Positions 5,298 through 9,794 of a DNA stretch of 9,794 nucleotides are shown here, in pieces. Location: NCBI GenBank assembly GCA_002440825.1, contig DJVH01000031.1, forward strand, positions 1-9,794, given 5' to 3'. The stretch's first letter is position 1; every line of letters starts with the position of its first letter. The position numbers were made by a program, and so were the translations under genes. The DNA is from Bacteriovoracaceae bacterium UBA6261 (GTDB lineage: Bacteria > Bdellovibrionota > Bacteriovoracia > Bacteriovoracales > Bacteriovoracaceae). A model generated the notes under the pieces. That model ran no database searches and was not told the DNA's origin. It was given only the letters and a program-made list of their open reading frames with translations.

Positions 5298-6923
5298 ATG
5301 AATGCAATGAAAAAAATCTTTTTAAGTGTCGGAGTCGTCTCGATGCTGTCAGTGAATGCGTACGCTTCACAGGTTGAAAGCAACCTGGGGCGCGGTGTTC
5401 TCAGTTACGATTTGCGAGCAGGTGTAAAAGACAGATGTATCGAGCTTGAATCAAACGAAGTCGCCACCTCTGATGTGAGAAAAACAGATTACGTTCTGGA
5501 GCTGGTGAAAAACAAGGAAGAGCTTTATGACAAAATCACAACGTCCTCTAAAGGTGAAGGATCGTACTATTCATTTTCCGCAAGCGCGAAGATGAATTTC
5601 ATGAAAGAGCAAAAATGGAACTACAACAGCGTTTATCTTTTTATCCGTGCGACGAGAATCACGAATAAACTTGTGATCGCAAAAGACAATTTGTTGCTAA
5701 AGAAAAGCTCACGCAATCTTTTGCAAGACTCACGTTTTCTTTTTAACGAATCATGCGGTGATAAAATCTTAACAGAAATCGAAATGGGTGGAGAAATCTT
5801 TGGTGTCTTGGAAGTGAAGACTGAAACTTTCCAGGAAAAACAGTCGCTCGAAATTGAAATCGAAGGCAAAGGCAGTTTTGGCGGCGGAAGTGCCAAGGGC
5901 TCATCGGATTACAAGCGAATCATCGAGAAGTTGAAAGAAAAATATTCGGTGAACCTGAAGTATCTGCATATCGGTGGAAAAACTTTGGATGTTCCTCAAA
6001 ATGAAGAAGGACTTCTCAAAATCACTTCAATGATTGAAGAACTCACGGACAGCAATCCTGTGCCGGTGGGAAGTGTGACAAGAGATTATTCAACCATCAG
6101 CAATACTGTGTTTGATACTGAATCACCTGAAGTGAAAGAAAGACAGGAGTTGATTACGACGGCAGAAGTAAAAATCAAGGAAGCGAGAACTGTGTTTGCT
6201 GTCGGGCTCTACGCTCTTAACAATCCAAAAGAATTTGCGATGGGTTTTGATAAAGAAGCGCTGAGAGCTCAGCTGGAATCTCTTGAGACATGGATCTGGA
6301 ATGTGAATCGTTTAAAAGAAAGTGCGTACAGCTTTCAGGAAGATGTGAATGCAGATCTTCTCTTCAAGATGCCACAGGTAAAAATACCGAAGAAAAAAAT
6401 CTGGAACAGAAACAAGCCGCTGAATGTAAAGTGTGAAACGAAAGCAAGCCCGCTTTGTGGAGTGAAGAATTACAAGAACAAAGAATCTGCCTACTGTGGA
6501 GTGAAAAGTCCAAAGACCGGAACAGGGCCTGTGTGCGGAGTTTTATATAAAGAAGGCCAGGCAGAAGTTTGTGGAGTAAAAACATGGAAAACGGACCGCT
6601 CCCCTGTGTGTGGAGCTGAAAGATACAATCAGTGCCACTCAAGCTCGTGTGGAAGAAATTACGACGGCTCAAGAAAAAGATGCCGCCACAGCAGCTGCGG
6701 AGTAGAGATCTGGAAATCATGTTCAGATAAATCTCACGGCGTCGCTCAATACAATACTTGTAGAAGCGCAAACTTTGGAATTGAGAAATACGAAACGTGC
6801 GCGGATCCTGACTTCGGCTACAACTTCAACTCATGCGAACACATGAGCCACGGTGCTGAAGCTTACAACATCTGCAATATCGCTTCGATCGGTAAAGCAG
6901 AAACCTACTGTCCTGAGATTTGA
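5298..6923 (+). CDS. Exported MACPF-like protein with a C-terminal Cys-rich repeat array
   Basis: This 541-residue protein is the standout of the window. It begins with a signal peptide (hydrophobic 7-19, AYA at 21-23, likely cut after Ala23 or Ser24), so it is exported. Residues 29-265 look like a divergent membrane attack complex/perforin domain. C-G-D-K-I-x6-G-G (153-165) keeps the exact spacing of the MACPF signature [YW]-G-[TS]-H-[FY]-x6-G-G. A strand, a Gly/Ser-rich stretch (191-203) and a charged helix follow, then Y-L-H-I-G-G (222-227) and NPVPVGSVTRDYSTI (253-267), in the order expected for that fold. Residues 275-350 appear helical. From 379 to 538 comes a tandem array with 16 cysteines. 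AGGAG lies 6 nt before the chosen ATG; a second ATG at 5307 is less favoured. MACPF proteins form pores, but some do not, and the fold here is inferred from motif spacing only. Confidence 0.9.
   Translation: MNAMKKIFLSVGVVSMLSVNAYASQVESNLGRGVLSYDLRAGVKDRCIELESNEVATSDVRKTDYVLELVKNKEELYDKITTSSKGEGSYYSFSASAKMNFMKEQKWNYNSVYLFIRATRITNKLVIAKDNLLLKKSSRNLLQDSRFLFNESCGDKILTEIEMGGEIFGVLEVKTETFQEKQSLEIEIEGKGSFGGGSAKGSSDYKRIIEKLKEKYSVNLKYLHIGGKTLDVPQNEEGLLKITSMIEELTDSNPVPVGSVTRDYSTISNTVFDTESPEVKERQELITTAEVKIKEARTVFAVGLYALNNPKEFAMGFDKEALRAQLESLETWIWNVNRLKESAYSFQEDVNADLLFKMPQVKIPKKKIWNRNKPLNVKCETKASPLCGVKNYKNKESAYCGVKSPKTGTGPVCGVLYKEGQAEVCGVKTWKTDRSPVCGAERYNQCHSSSCGRNYDGSRKRCRHSSCGVEIWKSCSDKSHGVAQYNTCRSANFGIEKYETCADPDFGYNFNSCEHMSHGAEAYNICNIASIGKAETYCPEI
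6456..6911 (+). repeat. Coding tandem array: twelve 13-residue Cys/Gly repeats
   Basis: Residues 387-538 of the exported protein are built on an anchor glycine at 388, 401, 414, 426, 439, 452, 468, 481, 494, 507, 519 and 532. The spacings are 13, 13, 12, 13, 13, 16, 13, 13, 13, 12 and 13. The fullest unit reads C-G-V-E-I-W-K-S-C. Early units have only the Cys before Gly (387, 400, 413, 425, 438, 451, 467). Later units have only the Cys about 7 residues after it (446, 462, 475, 488, 501, 513, 526, 538), with His, Phe or Ile replacing the first. An aromatic residue is often at +4 or +5. The units are divergent at DNA level. Chained disulfides between neighbouring repeats, or metal binding, are inferred. 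Confidence 0.85.
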
Positions 6924-6931
6924 TCTAAACT

Positions 6932-6965
6932 GGTTCCAACACAGGAAAGTGTGTTGGAACCTTTT
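6932..6965. terminator. Terminator hairpin between convergent genes
   Basis: GGTTCCAACACA (6932-6943) and its exact complement (6950-6961) form a 12-bp stem with a GGAAAG loop, followed on the plus strand by TTTT. It lies 8 nt after the stop codon of the perforin-like gene and 2 nt from the stop codon of the minus-strand gene at 6966-6964. It can end the plus-strand transcript. On the minus strand the tail (AGTTTAG) is poor in T, so termination there should be weaker. Confidence 0.85.
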
Positions 6966-8022
6966 ACTGGCATTTTCCCAGATCTTTAAACGCTGAACGA
7001 ACTTTTGTACTGGTCTTTAAAGAAAGCGCATCGACTGACCAGTCTTGAATATCATTTTGATAAAGCTTCTCGTAAATGAACGCGAGAGCTCCGACTCTCA
7101 ACTTGTTCCCGATAATTCCCTGAGTGAGATAACCCCAAAAATGGTATTGAAGTCCCGGGATATCGTCCCCCTCAACCAATCTTTCCATTTTATAAGACAC
7201 GACAGAGGAAGTGCCACGATCGACTGTCAAAGCATCGCCGCTGAAGATCCAGGGAATGACTCCAAGAGCGACCATCGGGTTGCCGTAGATCTCGAGAGCT
7301 TTATTGAAAAGTTTTTCTGGAGATACCGAAAAATTATCCTGCTTTAATAACCACAAAAAAAGCGGTGTCGAAAAGTGATTGTATCTCTGCGACTCGTGAA
7401 TGAATTGCTCATATTTTGGATGATCAGTTAATCCCACAGTCAGCTTATAGAGATTTTTCTCTTTTACGCCTTCTTTTCTCTGCATGATGGGCAAGCCGTT
7501 TTCATCACGATAAGAAAAAGTATCGTTTTCCACGTAAGGCAAGTGGGCCTCAAGTTGCTCGAGAAGATTTTTTTCTTCACGAAGCTTAAATCTTTTTTCT
7601 TCGCCATTTAAATAGGAAATATGTCTCGATCTCGCCAGGTGAATGAAAGAGGCGAAGTAATTCTCGACAGGCTCTTTGAGTTCCATCTTCGGATTGCCAT
7701 AAAGAATAAAAGCGTTCTGGAGATAGTATTCCGAGCGATCCATGGGAAAACCAGGAAAGCCTGTGAGCTTCTCAACATATTTAGGCAATGAAAATCCTGC
7801 GGGAATGGGATAAGCATCTACCCAGGGATTCACTTCTTCGCGCAAGACTCCCAGAATTTCTTTGCGAAAATCATGAAGTGTCTTATCGGGATACGCAGTC
7901 TTTAACGAGCTTGCGACCTGACAAGCAAAGCGTCCCATGCGTTCTTTGGAAAAATAAATATCGGTTGCAAATGAGGAAGAACTCACGAGCATAACAAGAA
8001 GAGAACAAACTATTTTTTTCAT
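6964..8022 (-). CDS. Exported protein of unknown function with a duplicated YGNP motif
   Basis: I do not recognise this 352-residue family. A signal peptide is clear (MKK, hydrophobic 4-13, SSSSFA, likely cut after Ala19) and there is no lipobox, so the mature form should be periplasmic or secreted. The rest looks mainly helical. An A-x-x-x-YGNP-x-x-x-L motif occurs twice (104-115 and 242-253), suggesting an internal duplication about 138 residues apart. A block at 290-318 (YHFWGYLTQG, then LRVGALAFIYEKLY) is His/aromatic-rich. The mature part has only two cysteines (34 and 351), which could pair. The gene starts 16 nt after the stop codon of the exported-protein gene at 8039-8602, with only a weak GGAT as ribosome binding site. 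Co-transcription, and perhaps coupled translation, is therefore likely. It converges on the perforin-like gene and shares its terminator region. Confidence 0.85.
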   Translation of the reverse strand: MKKIVCSLLVMLVSSSSFATDIYFSKERMGRFACQVASSLKTAYPDKTLHDFRKEILGVLREEVNPWVDAYPIPAGFSLPKYVEKLTGFPGFPMDRSEYYLQNAFILYGNPKMELKEPVENYFASFIHLARSRHISYLNGEEKRFKLREEKNLLEQLEAHLPYVENDTFSYRDENGLPIMQRKEGVKEKNLYKLTVGLTDHPKYEQFIHESQRYNHFSTPLFLWLLKQDNFSVSPEKLFNKALEIYGNPMVALGVIPWIFSGDALTVDRGTSSVVSYKMERLVEGDDIPGLQYHFWGYLTQGIIGNKLRVGALAFIYEKLYQNDIQDWSVDALSLKTSTKVRSAFKDLGKCQ

Positions 8023-8038
8023 CGGGCACTTATCCGGT

Positions 8039-8602
8039 TTAATTGAGAGATTTAATTTCTTCAGTTAAAGCATTGATCAACGGGCCCACCTGCGCTTTGA
8101 TAAGATTCAGGGCGACGGGGCCAAGCGTATTAGAGTAGTTATTTCCAATGATGACTTTCGAACGAACAATACCAGAAAGTTTTGCTGTAGATTGAGATTG
8201 AAGACAAATGGTCGCTTCTAAACCATCCACATTATCAGTCACCAGGCGATCTGAGGAATCGAAGCTCATTCTGAGCTGATAACCGGTCTCTCCTTTTGAA
8301 CAGGCCCTGCTATCTGCGCTTGATTCAAAAATTCCGTTCACATAAACAGATTTAGAAAGAAACAAAACGGATTTGGTGGCAACAAAGCTGATCACATTCT
8401 GCGAGACTTTCTTCTGGCTGATGGCGGCCCCGACAGGGCGGTAGCGGTTGAGCAATCGCTCTGGATATAAAACGGTCTGCTCGAACTTGGAAAGAGCATT
8501 GGTCGCGTTGATCTGAAAAGTGATTGGCGATAGGGCCACACTCTGCTGAGCAAGGACAGATTGCGAGAGGAGAATGAATAGAAAGAGCGTCAGTTTTTTC
8601 AT
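8039..8602 (-). CDS. Small exported protein of unknown function
   Basis: The 187-residue product has a strong signal peptide (MKKLTLFLFILLSQSVLA, likely cut after Ala18) and no lipobox. The mature part is Ser/Val-rich with alternating hydrophobic residues, which suggests a beta-rich fold. The last 35 residues look like an amphipathic helix (NLIKAQVGPLINALTEEIKSL). Its only two cysteines (101 and 133) could form a disulfide. I recognise no family. GGAG lies only 2 nt before the ATG, tighter than usual, but the signal peptide supports this start. It is the first gene of a two-gene operon with the YGNP protein gene and diverges from the metallopeptidase gene at 8760. Confidence 0.82.
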   Translation of the reverse strand: MKKLTLFLFILLSQSVLAQQSVALSPITFQINATNALSKFEQTVLYPERLLNRYRPVGAAISQKKVSQNVISFVATKSVLFLSKSVYVNGIFESSADSRACSKGETGYQLRMSFDSSDRLVTDNVDGLEATICLQSQSTAKLSGIVRSKVIIGNNYSNTLGPVALNLIKAQVGPLINALTEEIKSLN

Positions 8603-8672
8603 ATCTCCACTTTAAGGCAGAAATGGAGTTAAAGGCTTGAGAGTGTAAATTCGACCTTCTAAATTCACCCTC

Positions 8673-8689
8673 TGTCTAATGTTTAGACA
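8673..8689. promoter_or_regulatory. Palindrome in the divergent intergenic region (possible operator)
   Basis: TGTCTAA-TGT-TTAGACA is a perfect 7-3-7 inverted repeat, about midway in the 157-bp gap between divergent genes (8602 and 8760). The size and position fit the operator of a dimeric repressor acting on one or both directions. On the minus strand TAGACA within it could also be a -35 element, but no good -10 follows. I cannot assign it to a known regulator. Confidence 0.45.
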
Positions 8690-8747
8690 CCCGCCTTTTC
8701 CCTTCATGTAATAAATCAAGCTTCCACCTGGCAGGCAGATCTCCGTC

Positions 8748-8753
8748 TATAAT
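8748..8753 (+). promoter_or_regulatory. Perfect -10 box just before the metallopeptidase start codon
   Basis: TATAAT lies 6 nt before the A of the ATG at 8760. Transcription normally starts 6 to 8 nt after the -10 box, so the first base of the mRNA would be at or next to that A, giving a leaderless transcript. There is no good -35 box (CACCTG at 17 nt) and no real Shine-Dalgarno (only GAG). Confidence 0.5.
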
Positions 8754-8759
8754 TTGAGT

Positions 8760-9794
8760 ATGAAAACACTATCTGTCTTAGCTTATCTATCAGCCTCTCT
8801 CATCCTCTCGCTTAACCTGCCGTCAGCAAACGCTGCGATCAGTGCTGATCAGGCAGAGCAAATAATCAGCGATTTTGGATATGCCTACAAAACCAATTTG
8901 GCTCGAGCGGGACAAAAATTACTCGTCAGAAAGGAATGGACCAATAATGCGTTTGATATGTCTATCAAGCATCCGACGGCCAATACACTTGTACTGAACG
9001 TTACAAATGGAGTTATCAGCAACAAGAGAATGACAGAGGATACTTTCCGATTACTTGTTTGCCATGAATTAGGTCATTTTTTCGGTGGGGCTCCTAAGCT
9101 TAAATCAAGTGACTGGGCCGCAAACGAAGGTCAATCGGATTACTACGCGACTTCAAAATGCATGAAGCGTATGATTTCTCATAATGAATATCTCATCGAG
9201 CGGGTGAAAAAAAGTGCGCTTTTGTTTGGTCAGATTATGGCCGAGTCCAATCATGAAGATGTTTCAAAAATTTCATTTGATAATAAAGACAAAAGAGAAG
9301 TTCTCGCGACAGATATGACTCACCCATCAGCTCAATGTCGAGTCGATACGCTGATGGCCGGATTAAATTGTCCAATCAGTGCTAACGTCGAATTCTCCAG
9401 CACAAATGCAGACGTGGGCGCTTGTCTTGAGAGCAATATTGATGCGCGAATGGCGGCCGGCGCACGCCCTCGCTGCTGGTATCGTCCGGCGGTCGTGGGA
9501 AAAGTCTGTCAAAGTAGTGCGACTATCCCTGGTCAGAAAATATCACTGGTTAATTTTACGATAAAAAAATATAAGGACGACATGACTGGTGAATTGAGTG
9601 GATATGTCGGTTTAAATAATCCAAAATTTTCCAATGCTCAAAAGATTCGTCGTTTGCACAACAACACTCGCTTTGAATCCATCGATGGAAAAATTGAAAT
9701 CGTTGACAATCAACTTTACATTGATCAGGAACAATTTAAAGCATTAGCGGGTAAGAGTCTTCTTCCTCTCAGTCTTGAGAAGTTGGATTTGAAA
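8760..9794 (+). CDS. Secreted zinc metallopeptidase (HExxH), 3' end outside the window
   Basis: The frame from ATG 8760 stays open for 345 codons to the edge, so the gene is partial. The signal peptide is hydrophobic (about 5-20) and ends LPSANA, likely cut after Ala25 or 26. The zinc site H-E-L-G-H is at 102-106 in CHELGHFFGGAPK. A second block, WAANEGQSDYYATSKC (119-134), supplies Glu123 as the probable third ligand, as in gluzincins. Conserved-looking segments HPSAQCRVDTLMAG (188-201) and ARPRCWYRP (235-243) follow. The overall motif set is one I associate with exported peptidases of Bdellovibrio-like bacteria; the closest MEROPS family is uncertain. Cysteines at 101, 134, 193, 204, 222, 239 and about 249 suggest disulfides outside the cytoplasm. 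No Shine-Dalgarno is present, and the -10 box sits directly upstream. The substrate is unknown. Confidence 0.88.
   Translation, partial: MKTLSVLAYLSASLILSLNLPSANAAISADQAEQIISDFGYAYKTNLARAGQKLLVRKEWTNNAFDMSIKHPTANTLVLNVTNGVISNKRMTEDTFRLLVCHELGHFFGGAPKLKSSDWAANEGQSDYYATSKCMKRMISHNEYLIERVKKSALLFGQIMAESNHEDVSKISFDNKDKREVLATDMTHPSAQCRVDTLMAGLNCPISANVEFSSTNADVGACLESNIDARMAAGARPRCWYRPAVVGKVCQSSATIPGQKISLVNFTIKKYKDDMTGELSGYVGLNNPKFSNAQKIRRLHNNTRFESIDGKIEIVDNQLYIDQEQFKALAGKSLLPLSLEKLDLK

Noticed and set aside
6364..6771. Minus-strand open frame of 135 codons opposite the Cys-rich repeats
   Set aside because: It lies wholly within the plus-strand gene, which has a signal peptide and a regular repeat pattern. 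The reverse frame has no ribosome binding site or family features and is a mirror of the repeat codons.
6456..6911. Tandem periodicity considered as a CRISPR array or DNA satellite
   Set aside because: The 39-nt period is in codons, the units are divergent at DNA level, and the frame is open with a conserved Cys/Gly pattern. It is a protein repeat.

Overview
The window (about 44% GC by eye) is a chromosomal stretch with ten protein genes, the last cut by the right edge. Five genes encode proteins with signal peptides. One gene encodes a TIGR02147/DUF4423-like regulator and one a peptidase with the E-G-Q-S-D-Y-Y-A-T-x-x-C motif. Both types are common in Bdellovibrio/Bacteriovorax-like bacteria, so I suggest Bdellovibrionota. 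This rests on protein style only; there is no rRNA or other marker. I see no tRNA, rRNA, CRISPR, transposase or integrase, and no gene-free stretch over 300 bases (the longest is 235).

Left part (1-3660, all minus strand): a soluble two-PAS sensor histidine kinase (50-1603), a cyanophycinase-family S51 peptidase (1670-2527) and a secreted beta-propeller lectin-like protein (2624-3559). The kinase gene lies between two 40-nt hairpins that match at 38 of 40 positions. A third, half copy overlaps the stop codon of the peptidase gene. The left hairpin has a T tract and should terminate the kinase transcript; the middle one has none. Partial copies of the same GGTGCC core lie at the 3' end of the lectin gene.

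Middle (3666-6923): a minus-strand pair encodes an HTH regulator (4298-5062) and, 26 nt downstream, a PaiB-type FMN-binding protein (3666-4271). Divergent from this pair, across a 235-bp region rich in inverted repeats, is the most unusual gene (5298-6923). It encodes an exported 541-residue protein. Its N-terminal half keeps the spacing of the MACPF (perforin-like) signature and its C-terminal third is a cysteine-rich tandem array of 13-residue repeats. Its ribosome binding site lies in a potential 10-bp stem that ends at the start codon.

Right part (6924-9794): a strong hairpin at 6932-6961 separates the perforin-like gene from a convergent two-gene operon of unrecognised exported proteins (8039-8602, then 6964-8022). 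Divergent from that operon, past a 7-3-7 palindrome, is the start of a secreted HExxH zinc metallopeptidase (8760 to the edge). A perfect TATAAT ends 7 nt before its ATG, suggesting a leaderless mRNA.

The genes do not form one pathway. The shared theme is export: a putative pore-former, a lectin-like propeller, a zinc protease and two unknown exported proteins, with sensory and regulatory genes between them. The strongest candidate for an undescribed system is the perforin-like Cys-repeat protein with its divergent regulator.
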